A DNA stretch of 64,000 bases from Rhodocyclaceae bacterium (GCA_023383815.1 JAHDYG010000002.1:186001-250000), one strand, 5' to 3'; shown: positions 35,749 through 45,728, counted from the stretch's first letter. Notes: generated by a model not told the origin, from the sequence alone. Program-made: numbers and translations.

Positions 35749-37365
35749 TCACGGGGCGGATGGGCCGGTTTCGCGGAGCCACTGCGCGGCAATCGCCTTG
35801 CGGTCGATCTTGCCGTTGGGGTTGCGCGGCAGCGGTGCCTGGAGGATCTGAAGAGCGCTCGGGACCATGTAGCCGGGCATCCGGACGCGACACTGCGTGA
35901 GCACGGCTGGGGCTTGCGGTTGCGGTTCGTGTGGCGAGTGGGCAATGACCGCGCAGATCGCTTCGCCCATCTGCGGATGTGGTACGCCGAAGGCCGCGCA
36001 CTCGGCGACCGACGGGATCGTGTACAGGATCTCCTCGATCTCGGTCGGGCTCACCCGGTACCCGGAGGTCTTGATCATTTCGTCGTTGCGACCGATGAAG
36101 TACAGGAACCCTTCTTCATCCCGGGTCACGGTATCGCCCGAAAAGACGGCGATCTCGGGCACCGGACGGCCTCCGTGCGACGCGCCGAGTGCGGCCGGCA
36201 AGGGCCGGAAGCGCTCTGCGGTCGCCTGCGGCTGGTTCCAGTATCCCTGTGCGACGAGCGCACCGCGTTGCACCAGTTCGCCCGGTTCGTGCGGTGCGCA
36301 CGGGGTGCCGTCGGGACGCAGCACGAGCACCTCGGCGTTCGGGATGGCCTTGCCGATCGAGTCGGGACGCCGGTCGACCTCGTCTGGATCGAGATAGGTT
36401 GCACGGAAGGCTTCGGTTAGCCCGTACATCAGATAGGGGCGCGTGTCGGGCAAGTGTTGACGCAGCCGCGCAAGGGTCTCGCGCGGCATGCGACCGCCGG
36501 TATTGGCGAAGTAGCGCAGATGCCCGGTTGCGCTGGCCGGCCAGTCGAGTTGCGCCAACTGGATCCACAGCGGTGCGACGGCGGTGAGGCCGGAAATCCG
36601 CTCGCACACGACCGCGTTCACGACATCGCGCGGAAACAGATAGTTGAGGAGCACCGTGCAGGCGCCCGCGTGGAACGCCGTGGTGAGCTGCGAGAACCCG
36701 GCGTCGAAGGACAGCGGCAGCGCCGCAAGCAGTCGATCGTCTGGACGATTGCCCAGATAGGTCGCCACGCTCTGCGCGCCAGCGACCAGATTGCGGTGTG
36801 AGAGCACCACGCCCTTGGGGCGTCCGGTGCTGCCCGAGGTGTAGAGGATGGCGGCGATGTCATGGTCGATCACCCTGTGGCCGGACCGGCGCGGCACTGC
36901 GGCGAGATCCTCCCATCCGATGCGTGCGGGAGCCGCAGCCGGGGTGTCCGCTTCGGCGCTGCCGTCCGCAATGACCACTACCTTGACCAGGTCGCGGCAC
37001 TCCGCGAGGAGCGCTTGCAGGGTCTGCAGGCGCTGGCTGCTCGTGATCAGGATCCGCACGCCGCAGTCGGTCAGGATGTGCACCACCTGGGCGGGCTTGA
37101 GGACCGGGTTTACGGGAACGAAGACCCCGCCTGCGGCACTGATTCCGAACAGGGCTGCGACCGTTTCGATGCGCTTGTCCAGATACACGGCAACGCGGTC
37201 GGAGCGCGCCATGCCGAGCGCAACGAGCCCTGCTGCGACGCACTCGATCCGCACTGCGAGATCCGCGTACGAGTGCGTGCGGTCGCCGTGTCGAATGGCC
37301 GCGGATTCCGGATCGGCCGCGGCCCGGACGAGGATCAGCTCGTGCAGGAGGCTGGACACGCTCAT
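35749..37365 (-). CDS. Acyl-CoA ligase (AMP-forming), exosortase A system-associated
   Basis: A 538-residue ANL-superfamily adenylating enzyme. The P-loop-like Y-T-S-G-S-T-G-R-P-K-G, the Y-G-L-T-E-A motif, D-T-V-T-R-D-E-E-G-F-L-Y-F-I-G-R and the C-terminal catalytic lysine region N-P-N-G-K-I-D-R are all present. It should activate a carboxylic acid and pass it to CoA or to the divergent acyl carrier protein. The neighbouring decarboxylase and ACP fit the conserved exosortase-A-associated set. Product and role are not known. The start is the Met before S-V-S-S-L-L, with divergent ACP 174 bases away. Confidence 0.87.
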   Translation of the reverse strand: MSVSSLLHELILVRAAADPESAAIRHGDRTHSYADLAVRIECVAAGLVALGMARSDRVAVYLDKRIETVAALFGISAAGGVFVPVNPVLKPAQVVHILTDCGVRILITSSQRLQTLQALLAECRDLVKVVVIADGSAEADTPAAAPARIGWEDLAAVPRRSGHRVIDHDIAAILYTSGSTGRPKGVVLSHRNLVAGAQSVATYLGNRPDDRLLAALPLSFDAGFSQLTTAFHAGACTVLLNYLFPRDVVNAVVCERISGLTAVAPLWIQLAQLDWPASATGHLRYFANTGGRMPRETLARLRQHLPDTRPYLMYGLTEAFRATYLDPDEVDRRPDSIGKAIPNAEVLVLRPDGTPCAPHEPGELVQRGALVAQGYWNQPQATAERFRPLPAALGASHGGRPVPEIAVFSGDTVTRDEEGFLYFIGRNDEMIKTSGYRVSPTEIEEILYTIPSVAECAAFGVPHPQMGEAICAVIAHSPHEPQPQAPAVLTQCRVRMPGYMVPSALQILQAPLPRNPNGKIDRKAIAAQWLRETGPSAP

Positions 37366-37539
37366 GCCGGGCGCGGTGTCCGGGGCGGCAACCCCGCGTG
37401 GGTTCGGGTCGTGGCTTCGAGGAAGTGTGCCATGGCTCGACGGATTCCGCGATAATGCTCGCCGAACGATCCCGCCCCGGAACCGGGGTGAGCGCGGAAG
37501 CACCCGCGCCCGCGGACAGCATGAACGGGAGAGCAGGAT

Positions 37540-37800
37540 TTGAACGAACCGAATGTCGGCAGGCAGGTGCTTGCCATTCTCGACGAATCGCTCGGGCTCG
37601 ATGGCCGGGCATACGAATTCGATGCCGAAACTGCCTTGCTCGGTGTCCTGCCGGAACTCGATTCGATGGCGGTGGTGGGGGTCATCAATCTTCTGGAGGA
37701 AAGGTTCGACTTCCGGATCGGCGACGATGAACTCGATGGCAGCACCTTCGCGAGCGTCGGCTCACTCGTGCGCTTCGTCGAAGGCAAGCTCGCCGGCTGA
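37540..37800 (+). CDS. Acyl carrier protein, exosortase A system-associated
   Basis: An 86-residue acidic four-helix carrier. The phosphopantetheine attachment serine is S42 in L-P-E-L-D-S-M, where the usual DSL is DSM. It probably holds the acyl group activated by the divergent ligase. The start is a TTG with GGAG about 8 bases before; the ATG at 37521 is out of frame. A GATAAT at 37451-37456 may be a -10 element. It ends 55 bases before the convergent argB stop. Confidence 0.82.
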   Translation: MNEPNVGRQVLAILDESLGLDGRAYEFDAETALLGVLPELDSMAVVGVINLLEERFDFRIGDDELDGSTFASVGSLVRFVEGKLAG

Positions 37801-37855
37801 ACCTGCTTGCGTCACCGCGCAGGGGATCGGTCCCGGCGCGGCGTGCCGTGATCCT

Positions 37856-38785
<930 letters not shown>

Positions 38786-38846
38786 TCAGAACGCGGAATT
38801 GTAGCCGGGATCGTTCCGGAATGGTCCAGCAGACCGGTGCCGGGAT

Positions 38847-40205
38847 TCAGCTCCGGGGGGCCTGGCGGATCTTCTGCAGGGCGGCCTGTTTCTGCAGATC
38901 GCGAAACACCGATTCGAGACCGTGTGACTCGAACAGGGTGCGGACCTGCTTGAAGACGCGACGGATCTCGTCGCTCGAAAACAGCGCTGCGGTGACCCGC
39001 GTGGCAAGCTCCTGCTCGTCGAGGATCAGTGCGGCGCGAATTACGTCGACCTGGGCAGTGGCGCCCAGTCCTGCCGTCTCGATGCTCTGGCGCAGCGCAC
39101 CGAAGCGGGCGCGCGCTTCGTCGGGAGAGAGAATCGCACGCAAGGCAAGATGCGAGGTCTTCTCGTCCAGGGTGGCCGTCTCCAGGCTCTGCGCCGAGAT
39201 CTTGCGCAGCGCGAGTTCCGCGGCAAAACTGTCGCCCGAGTCGAGATGGCTGCGCACCAGCATCAGCCGGTCGCTGATCGAGGGTTCGCCGTGCACGATG
39301 TCGTTCTGCAGCACGTCTTCCATCGTGCTCCGGGCCGTTTCGGCATCGCCGTTGAGCAGCGCCGCATCGGCGAGCAGGCGCTTGCGCACGTAGTTGCGGC
39401 CGGTGCGAGCGGAGATGTCCTGGACGGTCCGCTGGGCTTCTTCGTAGTCGCCCATGTCCATGCAGATGCGGGTCTTCAGATCGAAGGCGTCGAAATACAT
39501 CGGCGAGGACTCGATCACCTCCTCGACGATCGTGCGTGCTTCCTGGAAGCGGTTCTGGCGCTGCAGCGACTTGGCCTTGCCGGCGCGCGCCCACGGAAAC
39601 GGGTGCAGGCCGAGGATCTCGTCGAACGCGGTCTGGGCCGCGACCGGATCACCCTTGGCCAGTTGCAGTTCGGCATTCTGGCGCAGCAGTTCGAAGCGAT
39701 AGGGCTGGCCGGCCTCGCTGTTGCGGTGGGCGGCAACGAAGCGTTCGGCCGAGTCGAAATCGGCGTTGCGCTTGGCCTGGTAGAGCGGCCGGAAGAAGCG
39801 CTTGCGCTGCAGCGCGCGATCGAGGCGGAATTTCAGGCGGTCGGGCGAGAACGGTTTGATGATGTAGTCATCGGGAACGAGTTCCACGGCAGCGACGACC
39901 TGTTCGTAAGACTGCTCTGCGGTGACCATCATGAACACGGTCTCGTCGGGCAGCAACTCGTAGCGGCGCAGCTCCTCCAGCAACTGCTGGCCGGAGCGGT
40001 CGTTGCCGAGCAGGTAGTCGCACAGGATCACGTCGGGGGTGCTGCGCCGGATGCGTACGATTGCATCCTGGTAGCCGGAAGAGAACTCGACCGCGAAAGC
40101 GCCCATCGTTTGCGCACAGATGCGCAGGCTCTGGCGTGCGTTCGGCTGGTCGTCGATGACCAGGAATTTCAGGTTGCGGTAGAGTTCCTGGCTGCGGTCA
40201 TTCAT
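38847..40205 (-). CDS. Response regulator with TPR-type output region
   Basis: A 452-residue protein: an N-terminal receiver (about 13-135) with F-L-V-I-D-D-Q, phosphoacceptor D63 in I-L-C-D63-Y and the conserved I-K-P-F. The remaining 310 residues are helical with TPR-like repeats (A-E-L-Q-L-A-K-G-D-P-V-A-A-Q-T-A-F-D and A-R-A-G-K-A-K-S-L-Q-R-Q-N-R-F-Q-E-A). No DNA-binding or enzymatic output is visible, so it probably acts by protein contact. Its start overlaps the stop of the kinase gene in an ATGA, giving a matched pair. Confidence 0.88.
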   Translation of the reverse strand: MNDRSQELYRNLKFLVIDDQPNARQSLRICAQTMGAFAVEFSSGYQDAIVRIRRSTPDVILCDYLLGNDRSGQQLLEELRRYELLPDETVFMMVTAEQSYEQVVAAVELVPDDYIIKPFSPDRLKFRLDRALQRKRFFRPLYQAKRNADFDSAERFVAAHRNSEAGQPYRFELLRQNAELQLAKGDPVAAQTAFDEILGLHPFPWARAGKAKSLQRQNRFQEARTIVEEVIESSPMYFDAFDLKTRICMDMGDYEEAQRTVQDISARTGRNYVRKRLLADAALLNGDAETARSTMEDVLQNDIVHGEPSISDRLMLVRSHLDSGDSFAAELALRKISAQSLETATLDEKTSHLALRAILSPDEARARFGALRQSIETAGLGATAQVDVIRAALILDEQELATRVTAALFSSDEIRRVFKQVRTLFESHGLESVFRDLQKQAALQKIRQAPRS

Positions 40206-40822
40206 GGCAGGAACAGTTCGAACACGGCGCCGCCATGGCGTCCGCCGTTCGCGAGCGCAAGCTTGCCGTGGCGGGCGCCGCTCTTGTGCATGCGTGCGAT
40301 CTCCGCCGCGACGAAGAGTCCGACACCGTTTCCGGTCATGGTTTCGACATCCGGTTCGGAGTAGCCCGGGCCGTCATCTTCGACTTTCAGCGTGAGCCCC
40401 TTCTCATCTGCGGTGGCCGACAGGGTGATCTGCGATCTGGCATATCGGCACGCATTCTGGATCGCGTTCGTGAGGATGTCCAGCAGCAGTTCCCGGTCGA
40501 GCAGCCACCCCAGCCCCTGCGGGCTTTCGGTGTTCAGCCGCAGTCCGAGATGCGTGCAATGCGAGGCGCTGATGAGGGCTGCCTCTTCGAGCAGATCGGG
40601 AACCGACACCATGTCGATCGACAGACTCCCCACCTTGCGCTGCAGTTTGTAGGCGGTCAGGAGCCGGCTCAGGCGCGAGGCAGCGTGCTCGATCGCGAAG
40701 CGCGCTTCGTCGAGCTTCAGGCCGTGTTCGGCCTCGGCCTGTGCGATCAGCGATTCGGCGAGAAATAACTGGTTCTTGGCGTCGTGAATGCCGGAGCTGA
40801 GAATGTCCAGGATGCGGTGCAT
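40202..40822 (-). CDS. Soluble sensor histidine kinase partnered with the TPR regulator
   Basis: A 206-residue kinase core with no sensor or membrane domain. The dimerisation helix has H13-D-A-K-N-Q-L, an atypical H-box (HDxKNxL). The ATPase domain has N-A-I-Q-N-A-C-R-Y-A (N-box), V-E-D-D-G-P-G-Y (G1) and T-G-N-G-V-G-L-F-V-A-A-E-I (G2). It resembles kinases that read input from a separate protein. It precedes and overlaps the TPR-response regulator gene by 4 bases. I chose the Met before H-R-I-L-D-I. Confidence 0.85.
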   Translation of the reverse strand: MHRILDILSSGIHDAKNQLFLAESLIAQAEAEHGLKLDEARFAIEHAASRLSRLLTAYKLQRKVGSLSIDMVSVPDLLEEAALISASHCTHLGLRLNTESPQGLGWLLDRELLLDILTNAIQNACRYARSQITLSATADEKGLTLKVEDDGPGYSEPDVETMTGNGVGLFVAAEIARMHKSGARHGKLALANGGRHGGAVFELFLP

Positions 40823-40970
40823 GCAAGGGCCCTCATGGATAGTTCTTGCGCGTTCGGGGAAGCTCTTCCGGAGTGTAGCGGGGCTGACCGGCATGCGGGT
40901 GAATCGTTATCCGCGTGCGGGCGCCGCGCTATCATGGCCAGCGTTCCAACCCCGCACCAAGGATTTTCCG

Positions 40971-42203
40971 ATGATTCCGGACCGCAGCTCTGCCCGTCAC
41001 GACGCCGGTGTGATCGGCGTCGTTGGCTTTGCGCACGGCACCTCGCATTTCTTTCATCTGCTGCTGCCGGCCCTGTATCCGTGGCTGATGCCGCAGTTCG
41101 ATCTGAGTTTTGCGCGCATCGGCATGACGATGACGGTCTTTTTCGTCGTATCGGGCATCGGTCAGGCGCTGGCCGGATTCGTCGTGGACCGCTTCGGCGC
41201 ACGGCGGGTGTTGCTCGGCGGCGTCGCACTGCTCGGACTGGCGGCCGCGGTGCTGGCCTCGGCCGACGGATTTGCGACCCTGCTGCTGGTTGCCGTGCTC
41301 GCCGGCCTGGGAAACTCGGTCTTCCATCCTGCCGATTTCACGATCCTCAACCGCCACGTGTCACAGGCGCGGCTCGGCTATGCGTTCTCGGCGCACGGGC
41401 TGTCGGGGAATCTCGGCTGGGCGCTGGCTCCCGTATTCCTGACCGGACTGGCTGCGCTGGCCGGCTGGCGCATTGCCGCACTCGGAGCGGCCGGACTGGC
41501 GCTGGCGAGTCTCATGGTGCTGCAGCTCGGGCGCCGGTGGCTGCCCGATGGCGATCCGGTCGGTGACGGGAGGGATGGCGGTACGCGCGTTCCGACCCTC
41601 GCGTTCCTGCGATTGGGCGCGGTGTGGCTGTGCTTCCTGTTCTTCCTGCTGACGACGATGGCGTTCGGGGCTTTTCAGGGCTTTGGCGTGCCGCTTCTGC
41701 AGGCCTACTACGGACTGCCTCTTTCGCTCGCCGCGACCGGCCTGACCGCCTACCTGCTGGGCGGTGCCGGCGGAATGCTGGTCGGGGGCATTCTGGCCAG
41801 CCGATTTGCCGCGCACGAACGCCTGATCGCGGTCTTCCTGCTGGGTGCGGCCGTGCTGGCGGGCTTGCTTGCGAGCGGTTTCGTGGCCGCAGCTGCGGTG
41901 GTCCCGCTGATGGGGGCGATCGGGTTTTCGACCGGGGTGGCAGGACCTTCGCGCGACATCCTGGTGCGCCGGGCAGCCGCCGCCCGTTTTGGCGCCGCCG
42001 CATACGGGCGGGTGTACGGCCTGGTGTATTCGGGGCTCGATGCCGGGCTCGCACTGGCGCCGCTCGCGTTCGGGCCATTGATGGATGCCTCGGAGTTCGC
42101 GGCCGTGCTGTTCGTGGTTGCCGTCCTTCAGACCGCAGCGGTCGCCGCTGCGCTGTCGGCTTCACGTGCCTCCTTCGTCTCGGCTGCAGCGCCAGCAGGG
42201 TGA
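40971..42203 (+). CDS. MFS transporter, Fsr-like
   Basis: A 410-residue transporter with twelve predicted helices. The N-terminal G-F-A-H-G-T-S-H-F-F-H-L-L-L-P-A-L-Y-P-W motif and G-F-V-V-D-R-F-G-A-R-R-V (motif A) recall the fosmidomycin-resistance-like MFS branch. Substrate is unknown; efflux of a small molecule is likely. It ends exactly where the convergent chromate transporter gene ends (TGA at 42201, TCA at 42204), with no space for a terminator. Confidence 0.88.
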   Translation: MIPDRSSARHDAGVIGVVGFAHGTSHFFHLLLPALYPWLMPQFDLSFARIGMTMTVFFVVSGIGQALAGFVVDRFGARRVLLGGVALLGLAAAVLASADGFATLLLVAVLAGLGNSVFHPADFTILNRHVSQARLGYAFSAHGLSGNLGWALAPVFLTGLAALAGWRIAALGAAGLALASLMVLQLGRRWLPDGDPVGDGRDGGTRVPTLAFLRLGAVWLCFLFFLLTTMAFGAFQGFGVPLLQAYYGLPLSLAATGLTAYLLGGAGGMLVGGILASRFAAHERLIAVFLLGAAVLAGLLASGFVAAAAVVPLMGAIGFSTGVAGPSRDILVRRAAAARFGAAAYGRVYGLVYSGLDAGLALAPLAFGPLMDASEFAAVLFVVAVLQTAAVAAALSASRASFVSAAAPAG

Positions 42204-42755
42204 TCAGACTGCGCCGAGTGCGCCGACCAGCCCACCCGCGAGGATCAGCCAGATCGGCCCGAGTCGTGTCTTGAGCATCACGGCGATGGTCAGCGCGATG
42301 AGGCCGATGCCGCCCAGGCGGTGATCCGGTTCGCGCACGAAGGGCAGCGCAAGGACCCAGCCGGCGACGAACAGCAAGCCGATCGTCATCGGTGCGAGCC
42401 CGCTCGTGAAGGCGCGTACGGCAGGGGTGTCGCGTCGCCGACTGCCCCAGCGGCTGACGGCAAGCGACAGCAGCGTGGAGGGCAGCAGGATTCCGACCAG
42501 TGCGGCCGCGGCGCCGACGAGACCCGCAACCTGATAGCCCAGCACCGGGACGAACAGCACGTTCGGGCCGGGTGCCGCCTGGGCGAGCGCCACGGCGGTG
42601 GTGAAGCCCGATTCGTCGAGCCATCCCTGTTCGCGCACGAGATAGCGGTGCATCTCGGGTGCCGTGGCCATCGCGCCGCCGATCGACAACAGCGAGAGGG
42701 TCAGGAAACGCAGGAAGAACTCGGGCAGATCGGCGAGTACGAACGCTTCACTCAT
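42204..42755 (-). CDS. chrA: Chromate transporter, short-chain subunit (C-terminal half type)
   Basis: A 183-residue membrane protein forming one half of a split CHR chromate transporter. It has S-I-G-G-A-M-A-T-A-P-E-M and A-Q-A-A-P-G-P-N-V-L-F-V-P-V-L-G-Y, the halves of the CHR repeat. It overlaps the upstream partner by 4 bases (ATGA), so the two are made together, probably in equal amounts. Paired short ChrA proteins export chromate or a related oxyanion in several bacteria. Confidence 0.9.
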   Translation of the reverse strand: MSEAFVLADLPEFFLRFLTLSLLSIGGAMATAPEMHRYLVREQGWLDESGFTTAVALAQAAPGPNVLFVPVLGYQVAGLVGAAAALVGILLPSTLLSLAVSRWGSRRRDTPAVRAFTSGLAPMTIGLLFVAGWVLALPFVREPDHRLGGIGLIALTIAVMLKTRLGPIWLILAGGLVGALGAV

Positions 42756-43363
42756 CGGTTGCGCTCCTCGGCAGCGATCGCGATCCGGGCAACGCACCAG
42801 CCGGCGACCCCAAGCATGGGCACGACCCAGAGCAAGGGGAGATGAAGTACGGCGACGAGTGCGATCGCCAGGCCGGCGAACAGCGCGCACCACAGGGGCC
42901 CCATCGGATTGGCGCGCAAGGTCGGCAGCAGCCTGCACGCCATCGCGATCATCAGCCCGGCCGAAACCGCGCCCATGCCGCGCAGGGCGCCGGCGATCGC
43001 AGCGTGTCCGGCGAACTGGTTGTAGAAGGCGGCAAGCACGATCACGATCACGAGTGGCATCGTGAGCATCCCCGCGAGTGCCGACAGCGCTCCACGCAGT
43101 CCGAAAAAGCGATCGCCCAGCATCAGCGACAGATTGACCACGTTCGGGCCCGGAAGAAGCTGTGCGAGCGAATAGGATTCGATGAACTCCTCGCGCGTGA
43201 GCCACTGCTTGCGGTCGACCAGTTCGCGCTGGGCGACGGCGAGCACGCCGCCGAATCCCTGCAGGGCAAGTACGGTGAAGGTCAGGAACAGGTCTGCCGG
43301 CGACTGCGGGCGCGCTGGGGCTGACCCGGATGAAGTGTGGATGGGGTCCTGGTCGGTCGGCAT
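42752..43363 (-). CDS. chrA: Chromate transporter, short-chain subunit (N-terminal half type)
   Basis: A 203-residue membrane protein, the first of the pair. The CHR motif reads G-F-G-G-V-L-A-V-A-Q-R-E-L-V, followed by L-A-Q-L-L-P-G-P-N-V-V-N-L-S-L-M-L-G. The first 20 residues are a polar tail; helices follow to the end. Repeats in this gene and its partner correspond, as expected if long ChrA proteins arose by fusion of such genes. No chrB or other regulator is nearby. Confidence 0.9.
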   Translation of the reverse strand: MPTDQDPIHTSSGSAPARPQSPADLFLTFTVLALQGFGGVLAVAQRELVDRKQWLTREEFIESYSLAQLLPGPNVVNLSLMLGDRFFGLRGALSALAGMLTMPLVIVIVLAAFYNQFAGHAAIAGALRGMGAVSAGLMIAMACRLLPTLRANPMGPLWCALFAGLAIALVAVLHLPLLWVVPMLGVAGWCVARIAIAAEERNR

Positions 43364-43497
43364 GAAGGGCGCGGGGCGTCGGTCGGTTGGCTTGCGGCAA
43401 GGCGGAAGCTTAACGCATCCGGCCGCTGCTAGAATGAAGCGTCCGCCGGAGACGTTTCTTGCAGTCAAGACCGACCGGCCATTGTCTGGAGTTTCGC

Positions 43498-44142
43498 GTG
43501 AGAGCCGTACTTGTTTTCGCTGCCTGCGCCCTGATCGGGTCGACGCCGTTCCCTGCGCAGGCCACTGAGGTCGAGCTGGCTGGCGTGTTCGGCGGCAAGG
43601 CGGTGTTGATCGTCGATGGCGGGGCGCCGCGCACGCTGTCGGTGGGCCAGCGCACCCGCGAAGGCGTCCGGCTGCTCGAAGTGGGTGAGAAGGATGCCGT
43701 GGTCGAGGTTGGCGGCAAGCGCCAGCGCGTTGCGCTCGGCCAGGCCGCGATCCGTAGCGGTGCACCGTCGGACGCGGCGGAGGCGCATCTCGTCGCCGAT
43801 GGCCGCGGCCACTTCTATGCATCGGGTTCGGTCAATGGGGCAGCGGTGCGCTTTCTCGTCGATACCGGCGCGACGATGGTCTCGCTCGGCGCCTCGGATG
43901 CGCGCCGTGCCGGGTTGAACCCCGGTTCCGGCACCGCGGTCAACGTGCAGACCGCCAACGGGCTCACGAGGGCATGGCATATGAAGATCGACACGCTGGT
44001 GCTGGAGGGGATACGGTTGCACGGAGTGGACGCCCTGGTACATGAGGGGGACCTGCCGATCGTGCTTCTCGGCATGAGTTTCCTGAACCGCATGGACATG
44101 CGTCGCGAAGGCGGACGCCTGCTGCTGCGCAAGCGGTTCTGA
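43498..44142 (+). CDS. Periplasmic retroviral-type aspartyl protease
   Basis: A 214-residue protein with a signal peptide (residues 1-21) and a C-terminal pepsin-like half-domain. The catalytic motif is L-V-D122-T-G-A-T, followed by a second-strand pattern L-G-M-S-F-L-N-R closing the domain. One D-T-G per chain means it works as a dimer, as in clan AA retropepsin-like proteases. A ~75-residue N-terminal region (E-V-E-L-A-G-V-F-G-G-K-A) is of unknown role. I chose the GTG at 43498 with GGAG 8 bases upstream. Confidence 0.86.
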   Translation: MRAVLVFAACALIGSTPFPAQATEVELAGVFGGKAVLIVDGGAPRTLSVGQRTREGVRLLEVGEKDAVVEVGGKRQRVALGQAAIRSGAPSDAAEAHLVADGRGHFYASGSVNGAAVRFLVDTGATMVSLGASDARRAGLNPGSGTAVNVQTANGLTRAWHMKIDTLVLEGIRLHGVDALVHEGDLPIVLLGMSFLNRMDMRREGGRLLLRKRF

Positions 44143-44153
44143 CGAGGCGCCGC

Positions 44154-44759
44154 ATGGCCGAAGCTCCCTGCCTGCAACCCCGTCTGGATGCCGAGCGGCT
44201 GCGCCGCTCGTTTCTTGCGCCCGGACGCCGCGTGCCGTCCGGCGATGCGGGTGCGCCGGCAGGGAACCTGACTCCGGCCGCGGTGCTCGTGCCGCTCGTC
44301 GTTCAGCCCGACGGTCTGCAGGTCCTGCTGACGCGCCGCACGGACCACCTGCATCACCATCCGGGGCAGATCAGCTTCCCGGGCGGACGTGTCGAGCGTG
44401 GCGACGATTCGCCGGTGACCACCGCCCTGCGGGAGACCGAAGAAGAAATCGGATTGCCACCGGATCGCATCGAACTGCTTGGTGAATTGCCGGATTACCG
44501 CACGGGGACCGGATTCCGCATCCGGCCCGTGATCGGTCTCGTGCATCCGCCCTTCGATCTGCGCCTGGATGCGTTCGAGGTTGCCGAGGCTTTTCAGGTG
44601 CCGCTCGATTTCCTGATGAATCCAGCGCACCATCAGATCCACCGGATGGAGTACCGCGGGTGCCTGCGTGAGTACCACGCCATGCCGTACGGGGACTATT
44701 TCATCTGGGGCGCAACCGCGGGCATCCTCGTTTCGCTGCATGGTCTTCTGCGTGACTGA
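44154..44759 (+). CDS. CoA pyrophosphatase-type Nudix hydrolase
   Basis: A 201-residue Nudix protein of the NudL/YeaB type. The CoA-binding L-L-T-R-R-T-D-H-L-H-H-H-P-G-Q-I-S-F-P-G-G motif overlaps the Nudix box G-R-V-E-R...L-R-E-T-E-E-E-I-G-L. The family splits CoA or acyl-CoA to adenosine diphosphate and phosphopantetheine. It begins 11 bases after the protease gene stop and probably shares its transcript. Confidence 0.92.
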   Translation: MAEAPCLQPRLDAERLRRSFLAPGRRVPSGDAGAPAGNLTPAAVLVPLVVQPDGLQVLLTRRTDHLHHHPGQISFPGGRVERGDDSPVTTALRETEEEIGLPPDRIELLGELPDYRTGTGFRIRPVIGLVHPPFDLRLDAFEVAEAFQVPLDFLMNPAHHQIHRMEYRGCLREYHAMPYGDYFIWGATAGILVSLHGLLRD

Positions 44760-44810
44760 ATTCGCCTGGGAGCGGGGTGATACGAGCCTTTTCGCCGACA
44801 AGGAGCCGGC

Positions 44811-45707
44811 ATGAGTTTTCTTGCGCTGCTGGTGGCGCTGCTGGTCGAACAGATGTGGCCGTCGTCGTTTCACCGGAAACCGGCGCAGAAAATGCGCGAG
44901 CTGGCAGGGCGGATCGCTGGCGGCGCTCACATGCTGGAGCGATCCGAGCGCGTCCTCTGGTGGGTCACGGTTCCGGGTATGGCGCTTGCCGCTGCCCTTG
45001 CGTACGGCCTGCTTGCCGGGTGGGCGTGGATGCTCGGGCTCGCATTCAGCGTCGTGCTGCTGTACCTGCTGCTGGGATACCGGAGCGAAAGCCGATGCTT
45101 CGGCGACATCCACCTGGCGCTCGGAACCGGCGATCTCGGACGTGCCCGGGCGCTGCTCGGTGGCTGGCGCGGCGGTGATCCGTCGCACGCCTGCGCGGCC
45201 GAAGTGGCGCGTCTGTCGGTCGAGCATGGCCTGGTGCGCGCGCATCGGCTGATTTTCGGGATGGCTTTCTGGCTGTGGGTGTTGCCGGGCCCTTCCGGCG
45301 CCGTGCTCTACCGCATGGCCGAGGAGATGGCCCGCGACGCGCCTGATGACGCCTTTGCCCGGCGGGCCTTCGAACTGGTCGACTGGCTGCCGGCACGCAT
45401 CTCTGCGCTGGCGTTTGCGATCTTCGGTAACTTCGAGGATGCACTGTACTGCTGGCGTACCCAGGCCGCGCTGTGGCAGGACAGGGCATCCGGTATACTG
45501 ATTTCTTCTGGCGCGGGTGCCCTCGGTGTGCGGCTCGGCTTGCCGATCCACGATGGCGAGCGGGTGATCGAGCGGCCGGAGCTGGGTACGGGCGGCAAGG
45601 CCGACGTGACCACCATGCAGGCTGCAGCAAAGCTCGCCTGGCGGTCGCTCGTGCTGGTCCTGTTGGTTCTGGCGCTGCTGGGCATTGCTGGCTGGGCCGG
45701 AGATTGA
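44811..45707 (+). CDS. CobD/CbiB-family membrane protein
   Basis: A 298-residue protein with several hydrophobic segments (about residues 1-15, 47-90, 140-165 and 270-296). It resembles the CobD/CbiB and AmpE family in its L-L-V-A-L-L-V-E-Q-M-W-P start and R-A-F-E-L-V-D-W-L-P-A-R-I-S-A-L-A-F-A-I-F-G-N-F motif. No other cobalamin genes are nearby, so a true CobD role (adenosylcobinamide phosphate synthesis) is doubtful. It sits between a Nudix gene and a thiolase, 51 bases after the former. Confidence 0.75.
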   Translation: MSFLALLVALLVEQMWPSSFHRKPAQKMRELAGRIAGGAHMLERSERVLWWVTVPGMALAAALAYGLLAGWAWMLGLAFSVVLLYLLLGYRSESRCFGDIHLALGTGDLGRARALLGGWRGGDPSHACAAEVARLSVEHGLVRAHRLIFGMAFWLWVLPGPSGAVLYRMAEEMARDAPDDAFARRAFELVDWLPARISALAFAIFGNFEDALYCWRTQAALWQDRASGILISSGAGALGVRLGLPIHDGERVIERPELGTGGKADVTTMQAAAKLAWRSLVLVLLVLALLGIAGWAGD

Positions 45708-45728
45708 TCCCTTTCTGGAGAGAGCAAA

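Noticed and set aside
45494-45499. TATACT hexamer inside the CobD-like gene as a promoter for the thiolase
   Set aside because: No -35 match is found at 16-18 bases, and it lies about 230 bases before the thiolase start; a chance match is more likely.
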